NCBI GenBank assembly: GCA_050084985.1
Contig: JBITNC010000001.1
Span: 117,738,001 to 117,802,000, forward strand
Reading direction: 5' to 3'
Length of the DNA stretch: 64,000 nt
Source: Nageia nagi
Taxonomy: Eukaryota; Pinophyta
The translations under genes and the position numbers were made by a program. The notes under the pieces are model-generated. The model saw only the letters and a program-made list of their open reading frames with translations. It was not told the DNA's origin and searched no databases. Below, one piece after another: positions 1 through 11,409 of this stretch (within the stretch, counting starts at the first letter, position 1; the number at the start of each line of letters is the position of its first letter).

Positions 1-330
1 TTTCCTACAACTTTAGCCATATCAACAAAAATCTATCAAGCTTAAAGGACCCAAAAAAATAATTCCAAAATTTTATGGGCCTTAGAAAATCCTCCAACAC
101 ATTGGACATGTTGCATACAAGTTGAAGTTACTTGAATCCTCCAAAGTTCATCCAATCTTATGTTTCCTAGGCTCAAGAAGGTATCAGGCTCCTAAGCAAA
201 GGTTAAGACACAATTACCCAAATTCACTGAAGATGGCTACATAATGGTTGAACCTAAGGTGATGTTGGAGCAATGCACTTGTCAACTTTGTAACAATGCA
301 CTTGTCAACTTTGTAACTTGTAAGGTGGAC
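1..330 (+). pseudogene. Decayed Ty3/Gypsy integrase C-terminus and chromodomain start
   Basis: Plus-strand translation from about position 34 gives a decayed but clear integrase C-terminal segment of plant chromoviruses: a PKFYGP stretch, an in-frame stop, then KILQHIGHVAYKLKLLESS and KVHPI. After a frame change near 185 it continues with QLPKFTEDGYIMVEP, the usual link to the chromodomain. The same block occurs in the chromovirus at the right end of the window, which supports the call. The chromodomain itself is not completed: a 23-bp exact tandem duplication (271-293 and 294-316) falls where it should begin, and LTR-like sequence follows. The element therefore enters from the left edge, is read on the plus strand, and is inactive. 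Confidence 0.72.
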
Positions 331-643
331 CATCATAGTTTTGTAAGGCGAATCACCATTTTATAATGAATCACCAATTAGAGTTAGGGTAGCATGACTA
401 TAAATATGTGTAAGAGGGGATGAGAGACCATCTTGGAAAATATATTATCTTTTGAGTTGTAAAGAGGTAGCCCCTTCGAAGCAGCTTACAATTCACATTG
501 TTATTAGTAAAGTTATTCTACTGTGCTATTATATTTTACATTGCTTGAGTTATATAATCTATTGAATTTCAAATCTATTATTCTTTTGCATTTTATTGTT
601 ATTTTGGCTAAAATCTTGTTTTAGATCTTTTGGGTTCCTAACA
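331..643 (+). repeat. Probable 3' LTR remnant of the left-edge chromovirus
   Basis: This stretch follows the chromodomain remnant and ends in TTCCTAACA, an LTR-like CA end. Its internal order resembles the 386-bp LTR of the right-edge chromovirus: a GCCCC-TTCGAAGCAGC-TTACAATTC block matches GCCCCCTCAAAGCGGCCAACAATTC there, followed by an AT-rich part and a TTTAGATCT-like block before the end. The 5' border is not resolved; the first part of the LTR seems deleted or rearranged. No target-site duplication was found. Confidence 0.5.
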
Positions 644-1468
644 AAATATGTTGTACCTAATGATGACAACTAATGCAAAAATGACTTCTCATTCAATGGT
701 TACAATAAGGAACCATGACTACAATACTCATTGATGATATGTCAATTAATAATGATAAAACTTATACTTAAATCTACACAAATCATAAGAATCTTAACAA
801 AAATATATATTCAAAATTATACATCAGATATAAAGTTAATTAAGTATATCATAATAAATATATAATAGTAATATTAAATACAAAGATAACTTATTTAATT
901 CAATAATTCAAAATTTTCATTTCATGTATGATTTGTATATATGAATCTAAGCTAGTTATTTGATTCAACAAACCAAAGTCTTCATTATCCACACCAATAT
1001 AAGCTAGCCACACTTCAATATTGTAACTTGTTTTTAATAAACACTTTAATCTTATCATTTTTTATTAATAACTTAAATCCTATAAGTTAACAAAGAAACT
1101 TGTGTTATCTTTTGACAACATAAAATAACTTCTGTTAGATCTTGATTATTTATTAAAACTCATCCAATTCTGATAAAAATATAATAAATAAAAAAGTTGA
1201 ATTAAAGTGCATTAACTGATTCAGGCATCAACTGATCATATGGATATAGTCAGTACTTCTCATATAATTAGTCTTCTACTTGCAAAATCTTGTAAGAAAA
1301 ATATAATAGCAAGTTGCTTCTATGAAGTGGTAAGATATTAGACAACACACAAGCCTGAAATGCCAAATTCCTTCTTTCCCTGAAGTTTATGAGATCAACC
1401 CATTTCCAACCGCATTACATTCTTCAAACCCAAACGAAAATGCTTATGCCATGTTGGAGATGCTATGG
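644..1468. other. Intergenic AT-rich stretch downstream of the C2 gene
   Basis: No coding sequence or recognisable repeat is seen here. On the minus strand an AATAAA hexamer (plus 1149-1154) lies about 315 bases beyond the stop codon of the C2-domain gene and is one possible polyadenylation signal, but such hexamers are frequent in AT-rich DNA. Confidence 0.3.
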
Positions 1469-3002
1469 CTAGTAGGAGCTGTCCTTCCATCCTCCGATCT
1501 CCTCCTCGCCATACTTCCTTCGTCCATGCTGCTCCCCTGCTTCATCCTCTTTCTGCAAAGGGAAAGAATTATTTGCTGACCTGCCAAACTATTTCATGGG
1601 CTAACAAAAATACATAGAGAAAAGACTAATTTACCTTGGGATTGAAGGTCAGACCTACTTTGATCTCCCCACAGTAGGTCTTGTCTGGAAGCACAACGTT
1701 ATAGGAAGTCGGTGGCAGACTTCCTTCCAAGAACAATCCCTCCAATGGAATACTGGACAACAACAACAACAAAAATATAGTTTTCCCCATCTTATGAAAG
1801 GAGGAATGAACATTTACTGGCAAGTAAATCCTTGGTCAAGGGTAGAGTCTGCCCATATCAAGTCCAGTCAGATTTAAAATGTAGCCAGAACATTTTGTCC
1901 TTGCATTTGGTAGGTTGTGCAGATTTTTCTCAGCAATCAGAGCATCCCAACCCTATGATGGTGAAATCACTATTCTTTGTAATGAGCACATGTTTTCCTC
2001 AGAACTTAGTGATAAGGGAAATGTTTATTTTGGCTTCCTGCAGGGGAGAATTTTGAGATTTTAGATTTTGGAGTCACCTGAGGAGTATTGCTTGGGGAAA
2101 ATTCTGAGAATCATGGACTTTTGGAGTTAGCCAGGCATTGAAAAAGACTGAACTTTAAATCTTGAATCAGCATGCATAAGAATCTAAGATCAGATAACTC
2201 TACCAATTGATTCCAACATAGAGATCTTGAAGACACATTATCCTCAGAGGTGCAAATCAAGTGCAGAACTCTGACAGACCCTTTACTGGTCAAGACATGG
2301 GAATTATTGGTGGAACATATGTTTGCATAACCATTCTAGATGTAATTATGTAAATATTGTGAAAAAAAGGTTACCACAGGACCAGGAAAATGATTTAAGC
2401 TTTGCCTCTTACAAGGTCCAAGGTTTGAATCACATCACTGATTATTTTAGGGTGTTTTAGTTTGACCACCAAACAAAAAACTCAACCAAAGGAAGGAAGC
2501 TAGCTCTGTAGCAGATCTAAAACTTCTCACAAAAAAACTGAAAAGAAATATTCATCCGTCAATCTTTTTGGGTACCTGACTTCTCCGACGAAGTCATCTT
2601 CGTTGGCTGCATCACTGTCCATAATTTTTAAATTGAGTTCATCAATCCCCTCAGATATACTGAAAACAAACGTCTCGTTCCACTCTGGATTGCTGCCTTT
2701 TCCTGCAAACAACAAATTGATCTAAGACAACCCTACATGGATTCCGAAACCCATAAATATACAACGCCAAATCTTGATATCACTCACCAGATGCCACAGT
2801 GCTTTTCTGTTGCTGAGTTCGGCAATTAATGACGACATAGGGGTCCATGTTGCCTGCCCTCAAATTTCAACCATCACAAACAAATTCATACATTTTAACT
2901 GTATAACTCAACAAAATCCATGAACTTAGCCTTACAGAGAACATCAGTATTCTGCAGTCCCTCGGCACTGACGAGGAGCACCTCCAGAGTCCCCATCGGC
3001 AT
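1469..3002 (-). CDS. Small C2-domain protein, elicitor-responsive (ERG1-like) type, five exons
   Basis: Five exons with GT-AG introns join in frame: 2936-3002, 2788-2853, 2576-2702, 1635-1752 and 1469-1552. They total 462 bases, 153 residues and a TAG stop. The protein starts MPMGTLEVLLVSAEGL, the first C2 strand, and contains NTDVL, MDPYVVINCRTQ, NPEWNETFVF, LKIMDSDAANEDDFVGE and IPLEGLFLEGSLPPTSYNVV; it ends GGWKDSSY. The aspartates of the calcium-binding loops (NTD, MDPY, MDSD, EDD) are present, so Ca2+-dependent membrane lipid binding is expected. Single-C2 plant proteins of about 150 residues, such as rice ERG1/ERG3, have this layout and are linked to defence signalling; that role here is inference. 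Introns are 82, 85, 823 and 82 bases. No frame break is seen. The start is the first ATG after an untranslated-looking leader. Confidence 0.93.
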
Positions 3003-4690
3003 TCTGATCCCCTCTCTAACGCCAAAGATCTGTATTGTTTTTCTCTAGGTAGATCACAATCTGCTACTTCAACAATGCTGGATTTGCAGCTTCAAGATAA
3101 TGTGAGGTCTGACCCCCTTCAGAATATTAGATTCAGAAGCTTTTTGGAATCAAACGGGATCCATGCCTTAATTGTCTTTTAACTATATCTACTGCTTTGT
3201 ACTTTGACCATTAACATAGAGACTATAATTACAGGAATGGATAAAAACACTTCCAGTCAAATGTTTGTTAGAAATATTGCCCTAAGGTATAATGGAGGTA
3301 GAGAATTAGGCAAAATGGGAGCCACCATTATCTGAAATTTGACAGGTTAGCACTGTTGGATGTATTGGTAATGGGATTCGACCCCGTGACCCATGTGGAT
3401 CGGTCATTGTAAAGTAAAGAGGTACAGATTTGACACATAGTGGTGTTGACAACAGCGTATAGTGAAAGAGGCGGTTTGTACACTGAATATATGCCACCTG
3501 TGAAGATATTTCCTGCCTATGGGGTTCTTTTCCATGAAAGGCACTTGGGAGTCGTCACATTCATACCATGAAATTATTGATTAAATTTAGTATATAAGAA
3601 AATGTGAAGGAGGAGAGATTGATGCATGGTTAGATTTTTGGAGATTAAATAAATGAAAAAAATATATATTTATAAAATTTTGTAGAAAAATTTTATAAGA
3701 TAAAAAAAATAAAAAATAATTTATTTAAAAAATTATAAATATTTTTTAACAATTATATTGATCTTTATCGATATACATATTAAACAATTTAGTTAGGTTA
3801 ATATTTTGAAGATTTAAAATATAAATAAGTATATGAGCAATGCATTTGTTGGATGAGTCAATGGAGTCTTGGTTGAATGATTGGAATAATGGGGTGATTA
3901 TGTTTAGGTTAAGGTAATGGCATCTAACTAACGATAATATCAAAATTAGTGATGACAATGCTAGAATAAAATAAATGGGTAATAATAATAAATATGGATA
4001 ATATTGAACTAAGCGATGATAATATCAAAATAAAATGAGTGGATAATAGCAATAAATACCACAATGCATTTATGTCTAAACATAATTAATAGAAAGTGAA
4101 GAAAAATATCAAATTAAATCAATGTAGATAACTCTGTAATATTATTATAATAATACTACCATAATTTGTTACCAATGTTAATCAAACATAAAATATATTT
4201 ATCTAACCATAAGTTTAATTCCAAAGAATATTGTAATACATTTGATAAGATTTGTACATAATCAACACCTTACATTTATGCTAATATGTAATATATAAAA
4301 AATCTATAAATTCAATTTGTAATTATTTAAATTTAAAATCTAGAATTAAATAATAATTTGAAATTTAAATTTTCTCACATATATAAATTATCATATTTTT
4401 TTTTAAATAATTGGAATTTTTATATATTTTTAAACTCTCTAAATTTATTCTAATCTTATTATATTACTAAGACTAAATCTCCAACTAATGCTATGAAGGG
4501 ATGTAGTTCACCTTGAGCTAGGCAATGTTCTAAGTTACCATAAAATTATTATTATTAATAATGTTATTGTTATTATAATTAATTTTTTTTAAGGTATAGA
4601 GTCTTTTATTGTGTTTATAGTAATTCCATGAGAAATTGTCTATACCTAGAAAGGATAAGGAAGTATAAAATGATTTAAATGTTTATATTT

Positions 4691-4697
<7 letters not shown>
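3003..4697. other. Upstream region of the C2 gene and intergenic DNA
   Basis: The first 150-300 bases should hold the 5' untranslated region and promoter of the minus-strand C2 gene. No convincing TATA box was fixed. From about 3540 onward the sequence is very AT-rich and shows no gene. Confidence 0.4.

Positions 4698-4723
<26 letters not shown>
4698..4723. repeat. (AT)n microsatellite
   Basis: An uninterrupted run of alternating A and T, about 13 dinucleotide units, in AT-rich intergenic DNA. Confidence 0.95.
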
Positions 4724-4739
4724 ATGAATGTCGACAATT

Positions 4740-5232
4740 AATGTATAGATGACACAACGAATGGGTGGGTGTCAACATCATTCAAAGGTGGCCCCGAGTG
4801 GCATGAATTTTGAGAAACCTTGGAGATTATGCACTAGCTGTAAATCCCTTCCAATTGTGGAAACATAATGAGAATTGGAAGAATGATGAGGTTTTTAATG
4901 AGCCTGCTAGTTTAGTGCCATCCACTACGCTGCTTGCCAACATGCAACCTGCCACCACTCCCTCTCCCATGAATGAAGTTTAATGCATAAGTTCCTACCC
5001 TTTTTAGTGGAAGTTGCTTAATTGTTTTTAAGTTGTTATGTTGGTGATATTTTTGTTATTGCCACATGGTGGTTGTTGGGGTTTCCTTAGTTGTCTCCTG
5101 CCCATTGGTAGTTTGATTAGTTGTACTTTTTTGGTATTGTGTGAGGTGCATGGGGTGTGTTTATTTCCACCCTTTCTCCTTTTTATGATATAGTTTTTCT
5201 CTTTTAATATAAAGCTCTATCATTAAAAAAAA
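4740..5232 (+). mobile_element. Possible 3' tail of a LINE-type retroposon
   Basis: This stretch is less AT-rich than its surroundings and ends in a pyrimidine-rich block followed by TAATATAAAGCTCTATCATT and eight A residues (5225-5232). That arrangement resembles the 3' untranslated end and poly(A) tail of plant L1-like LINEs. No reverse transcriptase is visible and flanking target duplications were not found, so this is tentative. Confidence 0.3.
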
Positions 5233-5930
5233 TCTTCTACATTAAAGGTGGATAGTATTATATAAATAAATTATCATAATATTGTGATTTAATTTTAAGA
5301 TCATTTTAAATATTGCTTCCATTATTAAAAAATCATATTTCATTTTTTTATATGTGTATTATTGATTGAAGAAAAAAATGATGCATAATGATTCTCTCCA
5401 CATTCTTGGGAGCATGTCTAAGCTCTTGGGAGTGAATCTCTAAATTTAAAGAAAAAATATTTCAATATTTTATCTAGATTAGAATGTATTATTTCATCAT
5501 GATAATAAATATGGAAAGTCCATATTTAGGAGCATTAAATGCATTAGATATGCTTTAATTAGAAGTTATTCATGCTTGCATCTTGTATGATGCCTTCAAA
5601 CTAAGACATGATTTTAGTTAAATTCTTTATCCAAAGTACTAATTGTATTAGTTTTTAGAAAATAAATTAAAGGAAAAAAAACTCTTAGCTATTATTATAT
5701 TTTCCCCAAGATTGGCATATTGAGTATGAATTGTATTGTAGATTTCTACTTGAATACTAGTGTTTGGATGATCAAGTTTTTTTCATAAGTGTTGGAATAT
5801 GTTGTTAGACCTTTTGCAGGTCTGATATGTGGATGGTAATCAGTATTTAGCTATTAGTTTTGAATCATATTGCTACTATAATATATTTAAAAACTTATAA
5901 CATCTTATATTCTTAATATGTCTCAATCTT
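5233..5930. other. AT-rich intergenic DNA, nothing recognised
   Basis: No ORF of note, repeat or RNA gene was recognised in this stretch. Confidence 0.5.
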
Positions 5931-5939
5931 CTACATTAT

Positions 5940-7250
5940 GCATGGTGTTACCACCCAAAAGTTTTAAAACTTATAAGAGAGCAAAATTTTAATTAAATGG
6001 AGTTCTATCCCCCTCCTAATTGAGTCTAGATTAAAAAATCTTAAAATTTGGTATTTTTTGAAGTATTTTTTCCTCAATCAGATATAGACAACCCTGACAA
6101 TGTCATCATCATATCTGATCTGACTAACTATTTTTGAAGCACTCTTCACCCTTTGGTCAGATCGAATCATAGTTCAACATTTTCTTCATCAATGTCCTCG
6201 ATCCAACCAATTGATTTTCCCTAGTTGGATCTAATGGGTCTTCAACCTAACACTAGAAATCATTTTGTCACCATCTTCCATTCAATAAATTATTTTACCT
6301 TGGTTGGATCCACTAAGTCATTAACAAATAGTCTAATTCTGTTATCATTGGTCTCCTCGATCCAACCAACTGATTTCCTTTAGTTAGATTGAACTCTCCA
6401 ATGATGTAACAATAATAGTTTGTTGTCAGTCCTCTTGATTCAACCAACACCTAATAAAGTCCATGTTTTTTGTTAGTCGCATCGAGGTGATAAAAAATGA
6501 CCAACTCGATCTTATTATTATCGATGAGCTTAACCCAACCAATGTTGCCTATTGGTCAAATAGAATGACCTATTAATGATAACTGATGCATCGAGCTTGA
6601 TATTCAATGTATGTACCCTAACCAATCCATACCATCCATTGGGTAATGCATGTCCCATCTAATCATTGATACATATCCTTATCATACCACCACTCACTTA
6701 TATATACAAGATCCCCAGCTAATAGTATTGTAGTGGGTTGGATTAAATTCAAAGACTAGGTGAGGGAGGTATCTAAGTTGTCTAGTGAAGCACTGATAAA
6801 TTTTCAACTTACTCAACCCTCTATTAGATCTGATAAACATGAAGGCTAAATACCTAATTAACAATAGTCAGATCCATAAGGTTGATGATGATAAATATGG
6901 CCAATCCCCTTATACCTCATCTCAGTCCAACTAACAAAGTTGTGATCATAGGTGCCAAGGAAAAGTGGGAGGAAGAAGAGAGAGATGATGAAAACCCAGA
7001 ATGGTAATTTTTTCTAAGTCATGGTAGGTCATATCTAAGATATTATCAATGAAATATATGTAAGTAAGAGTTATTAATGATAATAGTTTGACCAAAAGAA
7101 ATATGTACAATTCATGTTGGTCAGATCGAGGAAAGCATTGATAACAAAATAACAAGTTAAGTCATTGGTCTTCCCAACCCGACCTAAAAGGAATTCACAC
7201 AACTTGTGTGGTGAGATTAATGAAGATGATAATTAAGTGTCTAGAGGATG
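5940..7250. repeat. Zone of dispersed GATCCAACCAA-like motifs, possibly part of an old LTR
   Basis: Short related motifs recur here on both strands: CTCGATCCAACCAATTGATT near 6198, TTGGTTGGATC near 6300, CTCGATCCAACCAACTGATT near 6355, TGATTCAACCAA near 6436, and GGTCAGATCGA near 6155 and 7115. Some pair as inverted repeats, for example GATCCAAC with GTTGGATC between about 6200 and 6232. A TATATATA block near 6702-6710 could be an old LTR promoter. No LTR partner was found, so the nature of the region is open. Confidence 0.35.
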
Positions 7251-7959
7251 TTGGTTACCTTCTAAACCTAACCCAAGGCAAGGAGTTTGGTAAAATTGAA
7301 AGCAAACTTGAAGTTGAAGATTCAATGATAATGATGATAAATATTTCATAATTATAAAGTCATTAATAATTTCCTTTCAAATAATAAATGAACATGATAG
7401 ATTGGAGTTAAAGCTACAATAACATGACATAGTGAAATGTAGTAGTATACCTCCTCGACCTAAATAAAGAAAAAAATTACAAATACTCTAAGCTTGCAGT
7501 TGAGGATTTGATGACAATAACAAGAAAAGTGTACACATAATGGGTCCACAAGCATTTGCACCCAACCAAGAGTAAAGTTGATTAGGATTTTGAAATTAAT
7601 GACAATATGCCTTAAAGAAGATTTTAAATCAAAATCTTGATGTGAATCAATATTAAAATATTTGGATATCAAAATGTGAGATCTAACTAAGACCTTTATT
7701 TTGCAAGATGAGTGCCCAATGGGATAAAGTAACAAAGAGACTAACAAAGGCTTCTCTGATTGAGTTACACAAAGAAGAAAGTATGCCATAAGATGTTATT
7801 TCCATGATGGTATGAATGATATTAAGGATATAAAGTGGAGCCATAATGATCCAAAGAAAATGAATGCAGATGTTGATAAGTTATCTAAAGAGGAGAATGG
7901 AAATAATATTTTCTACTCCTTTGGATTGTTTAAAGCTAAATTATTTGCTTTTGTTGTGC
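7251..7959. other. Intergenic DNA, nothing recognised
   Basis: A minus-strand ORF of 109 codons (7460-7789) lies here but shows no family features and is probably chance. No other structure was recognised. Confidence 0.4.
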
Positions 7960-10930
7960 ATTTTTAAAGCTTACATTAGCAATACCTGAGCATTTACATG
8001 TGGAATATAGAAACCTCAAAGATTACACCAGCTAAGTCATTGGTGAATTTTCCTTGCATGGAATAGAAATAGATTTCAATTGATTAAATAGAGGGATATC
8101 ATATGGTAAAGAGTTGTTTAAAGCCAAGTTCAACAAACTTCATAAACTAATTAATATTATCACAGATTTTCCAAAACCTAAGTACCAAGATTTGGACCAT
8201 AGGAGGCTCATGGTGCTAGACAAGATGTGGTTTCAAGAGAGAACTTGTCTCTTGCTAAGGTTGCTATGCTAGGTCATCGACTAAGATACATATGCATGCT
8301 TTAAGAAGGATCTTTTGGGTTTAGTCCTAAAAATCAACAAGGGGAGAAGGATAAGATAGAATGTCATAGTCAGTGATGCTTTGATCAAATAAATCTCAAC
8401 CATAAGAACTAATTTCATGTTTTATTTGAATTCCTATTTGGTTTATCTCTTACTTCATAGGAAGAATAGACCAAAGGCAACTAACATTGAAGATTTGTTT
8501 GAACAAATTGATATTCCCATTTATGTAAAATACCAAAATGGAAAATAAAAAATAAATGTAATGAATGTACAAATGAGGATAGATAAATGGGAATATACTA
8601 TATATAAAGAGTTGAAGGGAATCGATTGGATATAAATAATTTCAGAAGAAGCAAGGAAGGCCCTCAAAGGGTTAGCTGATTTCTATCTAGAAGAGTGGGA
8701 CATCTCTTACATTTGGGTATATCGAATTGAATTAGAACCGTTAAAATTGCATAAATACATGAGTGATAAGCTCATGATATTTGAATTCATGAGGAAATTA
8801 AAATATAAATTTGAACATCTATTGAGAAAGAAGGTAGGGATGAACAAGCATCCCTTTTGTTTGGGTTATTATGCATGCAATACATGGATAAAGATAAACA
8901 TAATGGCCTTGGAATGTGATTCTTATGGCCTTTGAAAAATTAAGGCTATAAAAAACTATGATCTAGATGGATAAATTAATGCATATTTAAAGTCCATTTT
9001 TAAATTATCTTTTCAACATGCATCATTAGGAAGTGTCGAGAGATATCAAAATATAATTTTAGATATCAAGATCCTAGAAATAGCTAGAAACATTAAACAA
9101 GAGTAGGAGTAAGAGAAAATAATTAGGATCCCTTCTTCCTCCACCAATTCTAAATTTTTAATAATACCTCTAATATCATTGCAATGCATAGTACATATAA
9201 GAGAATCCTCTAGTCAGGAAACTATAACTAAAATTGATCAATTTAGGATGATGATTGATGTAAACATTATTGATTTATTTCAAAGTACTTACACTCCTAA
9301 AGAATCCATGGAAGATGTGGATATAGAAGAGTTGTTGTAAGAATTGGAGGTGCCCTTTAACTAGAAAGATGAAGCCAATTAAGAAGCCCATTCTAGTTAA
9401 GGGGCATACAAGCCTTAATATATAGAAGTGTTTACCTCTAGGGAATGCATAAAGGAATAAGAAGAAGAGGAATATGATGAAGTAGAAACCCAAATATTAG
9501 GAATCTCAAGAAGATCATCTTCAAGAAGCAAAATCCAAGATAAGAATCAATGCAAGAGTGAATATGAATTTGTAAAAGTGATCAATTCTAAGGAAGAAGG
9601 TGAGATAGCTCCTAGCCCAAATGGTAAAATGGAAGAAAATATAGTACCAATGCATAATTTGGGGAGAGATTTAGCCTCTATTCATGATTCAAGATAATAT
9701 TAGTAGAATCCCATAACCAAAGATTCAACAACACCAAAAAAGAAAAGAATTGCAAGAGGTTGAAAAATGTAGATCCCAAAGGAGGAGGAGGATCATATGA
9801 TGGGAATGAAAGTGATAATGAGAACCTTGAAATAAGATAAACATGACTAAGCTTCAAAGAAATAACTCATTCCCATGAATCCACCTAAGCAAATTGAACA
9901 ACTGAATGATGGAACCTGGTTGGAAGGAGTCAATTTAAATGCATATATTGAAGAGTTTGCATGATATGAGTGGGAGTGATGATGATGAAGAAAATGAATA
10001 TGGTGATGATATTGATAAGACCCCTTAAGGCCTCTTCAATTACTTCAAAGTTTCCCAAGTATTGGTTTTGACAGTTAGATTTTAGTGAAGAAGATATATA
10101 GTAATAATAGGAAGCCCAAAGATGTAGTCACCCTTAGAATTCACATTGATAAGTATGATATTCAAAAAATAGATGAAGATGGAACTGCTTATATGAGGAA
10201 ATCAACTATGGATCATATGCAAAAATTATTGAGGCAACATAAGTAAAAGATAAAGAATTGGAGGAAAAATTAAAAGAAGAAAAATATAAATACAAGAAAT
10301 GGGAGTCCTTGATATTAAAAAAATATTTTGAAGGTTAATTATTATAATGGGGATTCTTTCAGTAAGAAGGCCCAAGCACTCATCTTGTAACTACCTAGTA
10401 CACTAGATATTGTATATGATGTATTCTCTTACTTTTTTTAACATAATGAAAGAATTGAGAGATATAAAAAAGATCATATTAACAATAAAGGAGATGTGGG
10501 AGGAAAGTATCCAATTCATTCTGATATTGAGAAAACATTGGATTCTAATAATGATCACCCAAATGAGGGTGTATGATAAATTTTTATTTTATCTTGGGTA
10601 TTTTCCAATAGTGAAAGAGAAATGCAAATGTATGGTGTCAAGATTTGGAGTGATATATGAAAAGTTGAATTTTATACTTCAAAGAAATAGTTGTAGGCTA
10701 ATTTTAAAGGGATAGTGGAATCTTAGCTATTAACTAGTGATTTGAAATCCATACAATACTAGAACATTATACAATCATATGATGCCTTAGTCATGTTTAA
10801 GCTAAGATTATGATATTTAATGAACAAAATCTGAAAGCTAGATGACAAAACAATTGTGGATGCTAAAAACTTGAAGTTACATGTATGCAAGTTAACCAAG
10901 TTTGCAAGAAAAAACCTATAAAAAAAGCTA
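7960..10930 (+). pseudogene. Long decayed ORF of unknown family, probably transposon-borne
   Basis: Plus-strand reading frames give long protein-like stretches joined by frame changes and stops. Examples are AKFNKLHKLINIITDFPKPK near 8120, RPKATNIEDLFEQIDIPIYV near 8470, then a 62-codon open stretch at 8747-8935 and acidic segments near 9430-9680. A further frame runs on to about 10900, for instance VVTLRIHIDKYDIQKIDEDG near 10120. I do not recognise a family. Several other elements in this window carry unknown extra ORFs, so a retrotransposon accessory ORF is a reasonable guess. Many stops fall at TAG or TAA. Confidence 0.4.
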
Positions 10931-11339
10931 CTAGAATCATTAAAGAGGAAATAAAGTTTCACCTATATTTCACCCCTTAGATTAAGGAAAACTAAATTTG
11001 TTATTAGTTGTGTTATAGTCTCACCCATGTTTCACCCCATGGATAGGGTAATTCGATAAGTTAGAAAAGAGGAAAATATTATTGGACTTATTGAAAGTAT
11101 CATTCCATGTCTCATCCCTTTGGAAAGGGTACATAGTTTGCATGGCAGAAAGAGAACACCTTGCAAAAAGAAAAAAGGAGTTTTCATTTAAACAAAATAA
11201 GAAAATTTTGTAATTAATGAGTTGTCAAGTAATGTTTAGTTTTCATCTCACATATGGTTAGTTAGAGAATATTAAAAGTGTCCCAAAGTTGAGATATTTT
11301 TATAAATGAAATAGGGTAGTTGAATAGTTAGGTATTTCT

Positions 11340-11409
11340 ACCTCCCTTGATATTATAAAAGGGAGGTGAAATATTTTTGAATCTCTCTGTCTCTCTCTCT
11401 CTCTCTCTT
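11340..11409 (+). promoter_or_regulatory. TATA-like box in a perfect inverted repeat, followed by (CT)n
   Basis: ACCTCCCTT (11340-11348) and AAGGGAGGT (11359-11367) form a perfect 9-bp inverted repeat whose 10-base loop contains TATTATAA. A (CT)n run follows at 11382-11409, a position and composition typical of a plant 5' leader. It could be the core promoter of an LTR that precedes the gag remnant at 12.8 kb; LTR borders were not found. Confidence 0.45.

Noticed and set aside
263-643. A complete solo LTR starting TGTTGGAG at 263
   Set aside because: The coding frame of the integrase-chromodomain remnant runs past 263, and no target duplication flanks 263-643.
2370-2480. Possible tRNA-derived SINE in intron 3 of the C2 gene (AGGTTTGAATCAC resembles a B box)
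   Set aside because: No convincing A box at the right distance, no poly(A) tail and no target duplication; a single box match is too weak.
3360-3410. tRNA-like or SINE B box GGTCGAATCCC on the minus strand
   Set aside because: No cloverleaf can be drawn and no A box was found.
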